8,374 nt of DNA. Source: Acidimicrobiia bacterium UBA6912. Its GTDB lineage: Bacteria > Actinomycetota > Acidimicrobiia > Spongiisociales > UBA5794. This document shows, one piece after another, positions 1 through 6,272 of this stretch (positions are counted from its first letter, which is position 1; each line of letters opens with the position of its first letter). The notes below the pieces were generated by a model, which saw only the letters and a list, made by a program, of their open reading frames with translations, did no database searches and was not told the origin of the DNA. The DNA is taken from NCBI GenBank assembly GCA_002450985.1, contig DKBA01000097.1:10224-18597 (forward strand), given 5' to 3'. The position numbers were made by a program, and so were the translations under genes.

Positions 1-432
1 GACGAGCCGACGACGGCGCTCGACCTCATGGTGCAAGCTCAGGTGCTCGCCCTGCTCAACGAGCTGAAGCAGGAGCGCGACCTCACCCTGCTGTTCATCA
101 CCCACGATCTGTCGGTGCTCACCTATGCGTGCCAACGGCTCGCCATCATGTACGCCGGCCGGATCGTCGAGGAGGGGCGGAGCTGGGAGGTGTTCGAGGA
201 GCCCGCCCACCCCTACACCCGGGGGCTGGCGGCGGCATTCCCCACCATCGGGGACCCGGCGTCACGTATGGCGCCGTCGGGTCTCGGCGGCGACCCGCCG
301 ACGCCGGGCAATCTGCCGCCGGGGTGCCCGTTCCATCCCCGCTGTCCCCTGGCGCGGGAGGAGTGCAGGGCAGCCGAGCCGGAGCTTCGCCCTTCGGGTC
401 CGGAGCGGAGGGCGGCATGCATCCTGGTGTGA
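1..432 (+). CDS. Oligopeptide/dipeptide ABC transporter ATP-binding protein, OppD/DppD type (5'-truncated by window edge)
   Basis: This is one of the two nucleotide-binding subunits of a peptide importer; it hydrolyses ATP at the inner face of the membrane to drive uptake. Only the last 143 residues are present and the frame is open from base 1. They begin in the Walker B/D-loop (DEPTTALD, residues 1-8) and continue with the H-loop (ITHD, His35) and the oligopeptide-transporter C-terminal region (HPYTRGL at 70-76, then PGCPFHPRCP). Four cysteines (109, 115, 122, 140) follow the pattern typical of this C-terminal domain, reported to hold an iron-sulfur cluster in mycobacterial OppD. Walker A, the Q-loop and the signature motif lie upstream of the window. 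The stop overlaps the start region of the next ATPase, so the two are co-transcribed. The family call is firm; peptide rather than nickel or another substrate is inferred, because the permeases are not visible. Confidence 0.93.
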   Translation, partial: DEPTTALDLMVQAQVLALLNELKQERDLTLLFITHDLSVLTYACQRLAIMYAGRIVEEGRSWEVFEEPAHPYTRGLAAAFPTIGDPASRMAPSGLGGDPPTPGNLPPGCPFHPRCPLAREECRAAEPELRPSGPERRAACILV

Positions 433-1394
433 CGCCTCTCGTCGAGGTCGAGGACCTCCACGTCCATTTCGGCAGGGCTCGGGCCGTCGACGGAGCCTCA
501 CTCCAGGTGATGCCCGGCGAGGTGCTGGCGCTGGTCGGGGAGTCCGGGTCGGGAAAGACCACCCTGATCCGCGCCATCCAGGGGCTCCAGGCACCCACCT
601 CGGGGACGATCCGCCTCGAGGGAACGCCGCTCGAGCGCAGCAGCCGGCGGGCGATCCAGACCATCTTCCACGATCCGGCGGTGCAGATGGTCTTCCAGGA
701 CCCCACGGGGGCGCTCAACCCCCGCCAGACGATCTACGAGATCGTGGCCGAGGGGTTGCGCATCGGGAAGCGGAGCGGCGACGAGAAGCAGCGGGTGCTC
801 GACGCCCTGTCCCGAGCGGGGTTGCGCCCGCCGGAGCGCTTTCTCCAGCTCTACCCGCACGAGATCTCCGGCGGCCAGCGCCAGCGGGTCGTCATCGCCG
901 GCGCGATGGTGATGGAGCCGAGGCTCCTGCTCGCCGATGAGCCGGTGGCGAGCCTCGACGCCTCGATCCGCGGCGAGATCCTGGGCTTGATGCGGCGGCT
1001 GGTCGACGAGACCGGGCTCGCCATCCTCGCCGTCACCCACGACCTCGGGCTGGCGTGGAACATCGCCGACCGGGTGGCGGTGATGTACCTCGGTCGCATC
1101 GTCGAGACCGGGCCGACCGAGGCGATCCTCTCGGATCCGCAGCACCCCTACACCAGGGCGCTGCTGTCGGTGGTGCCGGAGACGCGAGAGATGGAGCAGC
1201 AGATCCTCACCGGCGAGATTCCCGATGCGACACGGGTCCCGCCCGGCTGCCGCTTCCATCCGCGCTGCCCCGTCGTCCAGTCCGGCGAAGCCGAGCGCCG
1301 CGGCTTCCTGACCCGTTGCCACACCGAGGATCCGGGCATCCTGCGCGCCGACGCCATCCAGGCCGCAGCCTGCTGGGCGGTCGCTCCTGATTGA
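417..1394 (+). CDS. Oligopeptide/dipeptide ABC transporter ATP-binding protein, OppF/DppF type
   Basis: This is the partner ATPase of the preceding subunit; the two would form the heterodimeric motor of a peptide importer. The 325 residues carry a complete ABC domain: Walker A GESGSGKT (41-48), Q-loop FQDP (93-96), signature ISGGQRQRV (150-158), Walker B LLLADEP (170-176), D-loop SLD (179-181) and H-loop VTHD (206-209). The C-terminal oligopeptide region follows, with HPYTRALL (243-250) and four cysteines (278, 284, 301, 319). ATG 417 is chosen because GGAGGG at 407-412 sits 4 bases upstream. GTG 429 forms a GTGA overlap with the upstream stop and is a possible alternative, but it is farther from that site. 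The preferred start overlaps the previous gene by 16 bp, which suggests translational coupling. Length is normal for the family. Hairpins after the stop suggest this is the last gene of the operon. Confidence 0.95.
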   Translation: MHPGVTPLVEVEDLHVHFGRARAVDGASLQVMPGEVLALVGESGSGKTTLIRAIQGLQAPTSGTIRLEGTPLERSSRRAIQTIFHDPAVQMVFQDPTGALNPRQTIYEIVAEGLRIGKRSGDEKQRVLDALSRAGLRPPERFLQLYPHEISGGQRQRVVIAGAMVMEPRLLLADEPVASLDASIRGEILGLMRRLVDETGLAILAVTHDLGLAWNIADRVAVMYLGRIVETGPTEAILSDPQHPYTRALLSVVPETREMEQQILTGEIPDATRVPPGCRFHPRCPVVQSGEAERRGFLTRCHTEDPGILRADAIQAAACWAVAPD

Positions 1395-1451
1395 TCCCCT
1401 CAGCGGGGGGATCGCAGAGGCGAAGCCGATGCGAGGGGGTCGCCGGCCCCC
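1393..1451 (+). terminator. Tandem GC-rich hairpins closing the peptide-transporter operon
   Basis: The first hairpin (1393-1413) begins inside the stop codon. GATCCCC (1393-1399) pairs with GGGGATC (1407-1413), and one G-T and one C-G pair extend the stem to a three-base loop. A second stem pairs GGGGG (1435-1439) with CCCCC (1447-1451) around 7 bases, and a weaker one (CCGGC/GCCGG, 1468-1482) follows. No T-tract follows, so this would be a hairpin-only terminator of the kind often proposed in high-GC bacteria. The stems are seen directly; the terminator role is inferred from position. Confidence 0.5.
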
Positions 1452-1531
1452 AGATCGAAGCGGTGCGCCGGCGGCATGCCGGATGGCGGACTTCGTGCCT
1501 CTTCTCGCCTCCTCCCGATGGTCACCGCATG

Positions 1532-1546
1532 TAGCGTTCGCCGATG
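1532..1546 (+). promoter_or_regulatory. Candidate -10 element with leaderless start for the membrane protein gene
   Basis: TAGCGT (1532-1537) fits the actinobacterial TANNNT -10 pattern. Transcription starting about 7 bases downstream would begin at or next to the ATG at 1544, giving a leaderless mRNA. This agrees with the absence of any Shine-Dalgarno-like sequence before the ATG. No convincing -35 hexamer lies 17-18 bases upstream (that stretch is CCTCCT-like), so support is limited. Confidence 0.3.
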
Positions 1547-2749
1547 TCGGCTGAGGTCATATTCGATCATCCTGTCGGTGTCGCCCGGATGGCGGCGGGT
1601 GGTGTGCGCCGGCTCACCGGTGGACTGCTGCTCCTCGTGGGGCTGGCCGCCACGACCGTGGCGGTGCCGGCCACGTTCTTCGTGATCGGGCTGCTCCTCG
1701 GTGCCGACTACGAGGGACTGCCGAGCGATGCGCTTCTCGAGATGTGGGCAGCATCGACCGCAGTCGCGATCGTCTGTATCGCCTCTGGGTTGTGGGCGCA
1801 GCGCGGCCGGCGGCGGGTCGTTCTGTTTCTGCGCCGGTTTGGCGACCTCGAGGCGACGAACGTCGTGACCTACGCGGCAGCTCAAGCAGTCGGCGGCGTG
1901 TTCCGACTGGTGACGCTCGCCGACTCGACCATCCGGCCGCTCGGGGCCTCCGCCGGCATTCGCACCACGGTCACGGCGGCGACCGGCATCTGGCGCGGCT
2001 TCACCCGCTCCAGCGTGTTCCTCGTCGAACGGTGGGTGCCGGGGGCGCTGGCGGTGGTGATTGGAGCGGGCGGTGTCGCCTACGCCTCGACCCGGGACCT
2101 CGAGGGAATGATCGACGTGGTCACCACGCTGCTGTCCGGCAGGATCCCGCTCGATGCGATGGGAACGAGCGCGATGGGCGTGTTCGCAGTGACGGCGACC
2201 GTGGCGGCGCTGAGCCTGATCGCACTCTTCGGCGTGCTCGCGTCGATGCTGATCAGATTCCCCCTCGCCGCCGTGATGCTCATGGCGCAATCCACCGGCC
2301 GCGCCGTCGCAACCGCCGAGAGGAGGAAGCTGATTCCTGTGAGCAGTGGGCCCGACCTCGCCCGTGCGGTGGCCGAGATCGGCGGCAGATCGAGAAAGGT
2401 GATCGCCCCCCGCCTGGTCGTGCTGCAGGTGGCAGACCCGGTGTGGCGAGAGACGGTGCGCAGATTCGCCGAGATCTCCGAGGTCGTGCTCATCGACATC
2501 TCGGAGCCGAGCGACAACCTCCTCTGGGAGGTGGAGCACATGACAGGGCGATTCGGCTCACGCTGCGTGTTCACCTGCCACGCTTCGGCCGTCGCGCGAC
2601 TCACCGCCTCGGTGCCCGCCGATCCGATCGTCGAGCAGCTGCGCACGATGATCGGCGAGGGCCCCATCCTGGCGTACACCGATGATCACCGCGGCATGCG
2701 TCGCTTCGCTCGTGCGCTGCGCGGGCGTATGACGGCCGCTGCCCGGTGA
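1544..2749 (+). CDS. Multi-spanning membrane protein with soluble Rossmann/TIR-like C-terminal domain, function unknown
   Basis: I do not recognise a named family with certainty. The 401 residues start with hydrophobic segments at about 27-52 and 67-86. A basic stretch and the motif VLFLRRFGDLE (93-103) come next, then further hydrophobic segments at about 166-185 and 210-248. From about 262 the protein is soluble with alternating strands and helices: VIAPRLVVLQV (286-296), W301, VVLIDIS (314-320) and EPSDNLLWEVE (321-331). The order of an LR-F motif after the membrane segments and a later Asp-(Ile/Val)-Ser plus Trp-Glu motif recalls uncharacterised bacterial membrane proteins whose tails resemble TIR or nucleoside-deoxyribosyltransferase folds. 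That link is from memory of motifs, not a search. The start is fixed by an in-frame TAG at 1532, with ATG 1544 the first start after it and no Shine-Dalgarno site. The next gene is convergent, so this gene appears monocistronic. Confidence 0.85.
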   Translation: MSAEVIFDHPVGVARMAAGGVRRLTGGLLLLVGLAATTVAVPATFFVIGLLLGADYEGLPSDALLEMWAASTAVAIVCIASGLWAQRGRRRVVLFLRRFGDLEATNVVTYAAAQAVGGVFRLVTLADSTIRPLGASAGIRTTVTAATGIWRGFTRSSVFLVERWVPGALAVVIGAGGVAYASTRDLEGMIDVVTTLLSGRIPLDAMGTSAMGVFAVTATVAALSLIALFGVLASMLIRFPLAAVMLMAQSTGRAVATAERRKLIPVSSGPDLARAVAEIGGRSRKVIAPRLVVLQVADPVWRETVRRFAEISEVVLIDISEPSDNLLWEVEHMTGRFGSRCVFTCHASAVARLTASVPADPIVEQLRTMIGEGPILAYTDDHRGMRRFARALRGRMTAAAR

Positions 2750-2771
2750 CTCGTCGGCAGGCGCGATCTCC

Positions 2772-2786
2772 GCGGTGCACCACCGC
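2772..2786. terminator. Small hairpin between convergent genes, possible bidirectional terminator
   Basis: GCGGTG (2772-2777) and CACCGC (2781-2786) form a perfect 6-bp GC-rich stem with a three-base loop. It lies in the 99-bp gap between the stop of the membrane protein gene and the stop of the tail-tube gene. There is no T-tract on either strand. The stem is seen; the terminator role is inferred from its position between convergent genes. Confidence 0.35.
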
Positions 2787-2848
2787 CGCTCCTCGTGGTC
2801 GTGCCATCTGGGGTCGCCGGGCGCTCCTCACGCCTCCGCATCCACCGC

Positions 2849-3361
2849 TCAGCCCGAGGAGTACGTCGGCTCCTGCGGCTCGGTGACGTCGGAGTCGCGC
2901 TCCCAACCCTCGTGGGAGAGGACGAGCCGCTCGATCGCCACCACGCTCGCACCGGCATCGAGATCGGCGAGCGCCTGGTATTCGGATACCCAGGCCCGGT
3001 ACACCTTGTAGGCGAGCACGATCTGGCCGGCCTCGTTGCGGAGCTCGATCATCACGTCCTTGCGGAAGTCGGCGAGCGACACGCCTGGAGTCCCCGCACT
3101 CCACACCTTGTTCGCCCACTCCTCGAAGGCGGTGTCGTGGGTGACCCCGCGCTCGAGCACGATCGGGGCGAAGCGTGTGACGCCGGGGGAGTAGTGGACG
3201 GTGTTCGGGTCGCCACCCTCGCGATGCTCGACGACGTCGGTGGTGCGGGTGAGCGCCGACACCCTGCTCACCCCGGCAACGTATCGCCCATCCCACTTGA
3301 CCCGAAACGTGAAGCGCTTGTAGGGATCGACCCGTCCAGGGTTGACGCTGAACTGCGACAT
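2849..3361 (-). CDS. T4 gp19-like tail tube protein (phage or contractile injection system type)
   Basis: Proteins of this family stack as hexameric rings to form the inner tube of contractile tails: T4-like phages, R-type pyocins and extracellular contractile injection systems (Afp/PVC-like). The 170 residues follow the family pattern closely: FTFRVKWDG (18-25 region), VSRVSALTRTTDVVEHREGG (31-50), DPNTVHYSPG (51-60), the strand IVLERGVT (67-74), FEEWANKV (79-86), VMIELRNEAGQIVLAYKVYR (103-122), and the closing VAIERLVLSHEGWER (141-155). The length matches single-domain tube proteins. ATG 3361 is chosen over an upstream in-frame ATG at 3403 because GGGAGG (3372-3367) lies 5 bases before it and homology begins just after. 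No sheath, baseplate, spike, AAA+ ATPase or LysM adaptor gene is adjacent; the neighbours are an unknown membrane protein and a spermidine-synthase-like protein. It is therefore an orphan within this window, either a remnant, a distant member of a larger locus, or a domesticated copy. The frame is intact, with nothing to suggest decay. Confidence 0.92.
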   Translation of the reverse strand: MSQFSVNPGRVDPYKRFTFRVKWDGRYVAGVSRVSALTRTTDVVEHREGGDPNTVHYSPGVTRFAPIVLERGVTHDTAFEEWANKVWSAGTPGVSLADFRKDVMIELRNEAGQIVLAYKVYRAWVSEYQALADLDAGASVVAIERLVLSHEGWERDSDVTEPQEPTYSSG

Positions 3362-3482
3362 GGTGTCCTCCCGCTCTGCCGTGTGGAGAGGGCATTGTGG
3401 CACTCGGCGTGTGGGTCCCCGAGGCCTCCCGGCCGAGAGTCGTTGGCTCTCAGACGTGGGTGTCGAGGATCACTTGTCGGGC

Positions 3483-3524
3483 CGTGGCACACGTTGTCGA
3501 CGAGCCGAAAGGGACATTGCCACG
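3483..3524. repeat. 7-bp inverted repeat, possible regulator site
   Basis: CGTGGCA (3483-3489) and TGCCACG (3518-3524) are perfect inverted copies with arms 28 bases apart. The heptamer GTGGCAC overlapping the left arm also occurs at 3397-3403, near the tail-tube start. The arms are seen directly. An operator role is a guess: the spacing is long, and chance pairs of this length are not rare in GC-rich DNA. Confidence 0.25.
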
Positions 3525-3692
3525 AGTCGCGGCGGCGTCCGCTCGTCGTCGGTGACGGCGCCGATTCCGCTTCCTCCCTGTGCACCGCGACGGGCACGGC
3601 CTGGCGTTGCCTCTGCGGGGCGCTGCCTCGAGCTGCCGGGACGACGACGGGCGCTCGCTTGGGGCGTGCCATCGCGGTCGGGCCTGCCGGCA

Positions 3693-3722
3693 CTGACCGC
3701 CGCGCCCGGTAGGGCATACGAT
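3693..3722 (+). promoter_or_regulatory. Candidate promoter of the spermidine-synthase-like gene
   Basis: CTGACC (3693-3698, four of six matching TTGACA) is followed after 18 bases by TACGAT (3717-3722), a good TANNNT -10. Transcription would begin near 3729, about 15 bases before the ATG at 3744. The leader holds only a weak GAGCGG as a ribosome site. Confidence 0.45.
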
Positions 3723-3743
3723 GGTCGCGAGCGGTGACGCGAC

Positions 3744-6272
3744 ATGGCGGCGAACACGACCGGGGGCGAGACGATCCACGATGCGATCGATGCCGGCACG
3801 GCGTCGATCGCGCTGCTCGCCGGCCTCGGGCTCGCCTCGGCATCCGGCCTCGCCTTCGAGATCGCCCTGACCCGGGTCTTCGCCGTCACCCAGTTCTACC
3901 ACTTCGCCTTCCTCACCGTGAGCCTGGCGCTGCTGGGGTTCGGGGCCAGCGGTTCGGCCCTCGCCGCATACCCGCAGCTGGGCAGGGGAGGCGCCCGCCG
4001 GTGGGCGGCGCTCGCCGCGGTGCAGGGTGTCACCACGATCGCGGCGTACGTCGTGGTGAACCGCCTTCCGTTCGACTCCTTCGCCATCGCGTGGGACCGC
4101 CGGCAACTCGCCTACCTCGTGGCGTTCTACCTCGTGCTGGCCGTGCCGTTCTTCTTCGGCGGCGCCGTCGTCGGGGCGATGCTCCAGGATGCGGGCCGCG
4201 TCTATGGTCTCGGCTCGAACCGGGTCTACGGGGCGAGCCTGGCCGGGTCCGGTCTCGGGTGTCTGGTTGCCGTCGGGGTGCTCGCGTCGCTCGGAGCCGA
4301 GGCCACCATCCTTCTCGCCGGAGCGATGGCGCTCATCGGGGCGGCCGTGCTGCAACCGTCGCCGCGGCGTCGCCCGTCGTTGGTCGCCGCCGTGGGCGTT
4401 GCGGTAGCACTCGTCGCAGTCGCCGTCTCCGTGCCCGGCCCGCTCGAGATGCGCCTCTCGCCGTACAAGGACCTGTCGGCCGCACTGCGCTACCCCACTT
4501 CGGCCATCGTGGCCACGAGCTGGGACGGCGGGACCCGCATCGACCACCTGGAGAGCGAGGGAATCCGGTCGCTGCCGGGGCTGAGTCTCACCTACACCGG
4601 AGTACCGCCGCCGCAGGACGGGATCACCTTCGACGGCGACGATCTGAGTCCCATTCCACTGGTCAGACCGGAGGACGCTGCCTTTGCCACATCGATGCTG
4701 GCTGCCGCACCGTTCGTGCTGCGGCCGGGGGCGGACGCGTTGGTGCTGGAGCCACGGGGTGGCCTCGACGTCCTGGTGGCGCTGGCCAACGGAGCGGACA
4801 CGGTGACGGTGGCTGAGCCGTACAGGGATGCGATCGCCGCGGTGCGGCGGCGCGCCGGCAACATCTACGACGACAGCCGGGTACGAGTCGTCGCCGCCGA
4901 CACCCGCACCTTCGTGGAGCGGACCGAGGAGCACTTCGATGTGGTCGATCTCGCCTTGACCGCGCCCTATCGTCCGGTGGCCTCCGGTGCGTACAGCCTG
5001 GGCGAGGACTACCGGATGACGGTCGAGGCGTTCGAGGCGTACCTCGGCGTGCTCCGGCCGGGTGGGTTGCTGGCGGCGGCGCGCTGGGTGCAGGTGCCGC
5101 CCAGCGAGGAGACTCGGCTGATCGCAACCGCCGCCGAGGCGGTGCGGAGAAGTGGCGGCGATCCGGCGGCGGCGATCGTCGCGCTGCGCAGCTATCGCAA
5201 CGTCATCGTTGTCGTCCGACCGGGCGGCTTCGCCGCCGGCGATCTGATGACGATCCGCGACTTCGCCGGGCGCCTGCGCTTCGACCTGGTCGCCGCCCCC
5301 GACCTCACCCCCGATGAGACGAACCGGTTCAACGCCGTGCCGGACGAGAGGTACTCGGCGCTCGCGGCTGCCGCCCTCTCGTCGCCGAACCCCGACCTGT
5401 ATGCGGCGTACGCCTTCGACATCGCCCCGGCGACCGACGACCGGCCGTTCTTCGGCCACTTCTTCACCTGGGCGCAGGCGGCGGACGTGCTCGCCACGCT
5501 CGGCCACACCTGGCAGCCCTTTGGGGGTGCCGGGTACTTCGTGCTGCTGGCCCTGCTCGCCCTGGCGGTGCTGGCCGCCGTCGTGTTGATCTTGGCGCCG
5601 CTCGCGCTCCATCGACGGCGTACCGGGCGAGGCGGGGCGGGATTGCGATGGTGGACGGTCGGCTACTTCTCCTTGCTGGGTGCCGGGTTTCTGTTCGTCG
5701 AGATCCCGCTCGTGCAGCGCTACATCCTGCTGCTGGGACGACCGGCCAGTGCGTTCGCAGTCGTGCTGTTCGCCGTGCTCGTGGCTTCGGGGATCGGGAG
5801 CCTCGTCTCACCTCGCATCCCGTGGCGGCGAGGGGCGATGCTGCTCGCCGTGGTGGCGCTGGTGTGTCCCTTTGTGGTCACTTGGGTCACTCCAGCAGTC
5901 CTCCAGCTTCCCGCCGCGGCGAGGGTGGCGGCGGGTGTGGCGCTGATCGCCCCGCTCGGTCTGCTGATGGGGATCATGTTCCCGTGGGGTCTTGCGTACC
6001 TGGAGCGAAGGGCGGACCATCTCGTAGCCTGGGCATGGGGTATCAACGGCACGGTCTCGGTGATCGCCGCCGTGGCCGCCGCCGTGCTGGCGCTGAGCTT
6101 CGGGTTCACGGCGGTCCTGGTGCTGGGAGCCGCGTGCTACGGCGCTGCCGCCGCGCTCGCCCGGCCGCCTCAGTCCTCGCCGGCTCGGGTGAGCGGCACG
6201 AACGCCACCTGCTCGAGACTCTCGCCAATCACCTCGCCCCTCGCGTCGAGCGTGAACCGCCACAGCGTCTGA
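3744..6272 (+). CDS. Large membrane protein with spermidine-synthase-like (SpeE/methyltransferase-fold) central domain
   Basis: This 842-residue protein belongs to the group often labelled fused MFS/spermidine synthase. The N-terminal membrane block (about residues 20-232) holds some six or seven segments, including FEIALTRVFAVTQFYHFAF (38-56). The soluble part contains a Rossmann core: ALVLEPRGGLDVLVAL (332-347), VTVAEPY (354-360), RVVAADTRTF (381-390), DVVDLALTAPY (399-409), YSLGEDYRMTVEAFEAYL (417-434) and LRPGG (437-441). TDDRPFFGHFF (564-574) leads into a second membrane block of about six segments (597-800), including LGAGFLFVEIPLVQRYILL (645-663). The usual glycine-rich motif and the acidic DSSDP-like catalytic motif of true SpeE are degenerate, so polyamine synthesis is doubtful and the substrate unknown. 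An in-frame TGA at 3735 makes ATG 3744 the first possible start. The last 34 residues are polar, lack family features and are read antisense to the next gene. Confidence 0.9.
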   Translation: MAANTTGGETIHDAIDAGTASIALLAGLGLASASGLAFEIALTRVFAVTQFYHFAFLTVSLALLGFGASGSALAAYPQLGRGGARRWAALAAVQGVTTIAAYVVVNRLPFDSFAIAWDRRQLAYLVAFYLVLAVPFFFGGAVVGAMLQDAGRVYGLGSNRVYGASLAGSGLGCLVAVGVLASLGAEATILLAGAMALIGAAVLQPSPRRRPSLVAAVGVAVALVAVAVSVPGPLEMRLSPYKDLSAALRYPTSAIVATSWDGGTRIDHLESEGIRSLPGLSLTYTGVPPPQDGITFDGDDLSPIPLVRPEDAAFATSMLAAAPFVLRPGADALVLEPRGGLDVLVALANGADTVTVAEPYRDAIAAVRRRAGNIYDDSRVRVVAADTRTFVERTEEHFDVVDLALTAPYRPVASGAYSLGEDYRMTVEAFEAYLGVLRPGGLLAAARWVQVPPSEETRLIATAAEAVRRSGGDPAAAIVALRSYRNVIVVVRPGGFAAGDLMTIRDFAGRLRFDLVAAPDLTPDETNRFNAVPDERYSALAAAALSSPNPDLYAAYAFDIAPATDDRPFFGHFFTWAQAADVLATLGHTWQPFGGAGYFVLLALLALAVLAAVVLILAPLALHRRRTGRGGAGLRWWTVGYFSLLGAGFLFVEIPLVQRYILLLGRPASAFAVVLFAVLVASGIGSLVSPRIPWRRGAMLLAVVALVCPFVVTWVTPAVLQLPAAARVAAGVALIAPLGLLMGIMFPWGLAYLERRADHLVAWAWGINGTVSVIAAVAAAVLALSFGFTAVLVLGAACYGAAAALARPPQSSPARVSGTNATCSRLSPITSPLASSVNRHSV

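Larger units (their letters stand above)
3362..3743. other. Divergent intergenic region, 382 bp, non-coding
   Basis: This lies between the divergently transcribed tail-tube and spermidine-synthase-like genes. Reading frames cross it on both strands but none has a start with a ribosome site, a recognisable motif or a plausible protein. It holds the tail-tube Shine-Dalgarno (3367-3372), GTGGCAC at 3397-3403 and again at 3484-3490, an inverted copy at 3518-3524, a small stem GAGAG/CTCTC (3435-3451), and a promoter candidate at 3693-3722. No convincing promoter was found for the tail-tube gene; CACAAT on the minus strand (3399-3394) is a weak -10 without a -35. No tRNA or riboswitch-like structure was recognised by eye. 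Confidence 0.6.

Noticed and set aside
129..416. In-frame upstream extension of the second ATPase
   Set aside because: The frame is open back to 129, but this region encodes the first ATPase in another frame. The ribosome site at 407-412 and ABC homology support ATG 417.
1400..2539. 379-codon open frame on the minus strand
   Set aside because: Antisense to the membrane protein at 1544-2749; the product is Arg/His/Asp-rich with no motif, and the frame crosses the transporter-operon hairpins.
2849..3361. Prophage in this window
   Set aside because: Only one tail-like gene is present. No integrase, terminase, capsid, lysis genes, att-like repeats or adjacent tRNA were found.
2601..3395. 264-codon minus-strand frame overlapping the tail-tube gene
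   Set aside because: A different frame over the same DNA as the tail-tube gene, with an Arg-rich product and no recognisable motif.
3362..3743. CRISPR array, riboswitch or tRNA in the longest intergenic region
   Set aside because: No regularly spaced repeats, cloverleaf with T-arm motif, or recognisable aptamer core could be traced; only short inverted and repeated heptamers are present.
3450..5612. 720-codon open frame on the minus strand
   Set aside because: It lies antisense to the spermidine-synthase-like gene, whose translation shows clear motifs and membrane segments. The antisense product is low-complexity Arg/Gly/Glu/His-rich, as expected from a mirror frame in G/C-biased codons.
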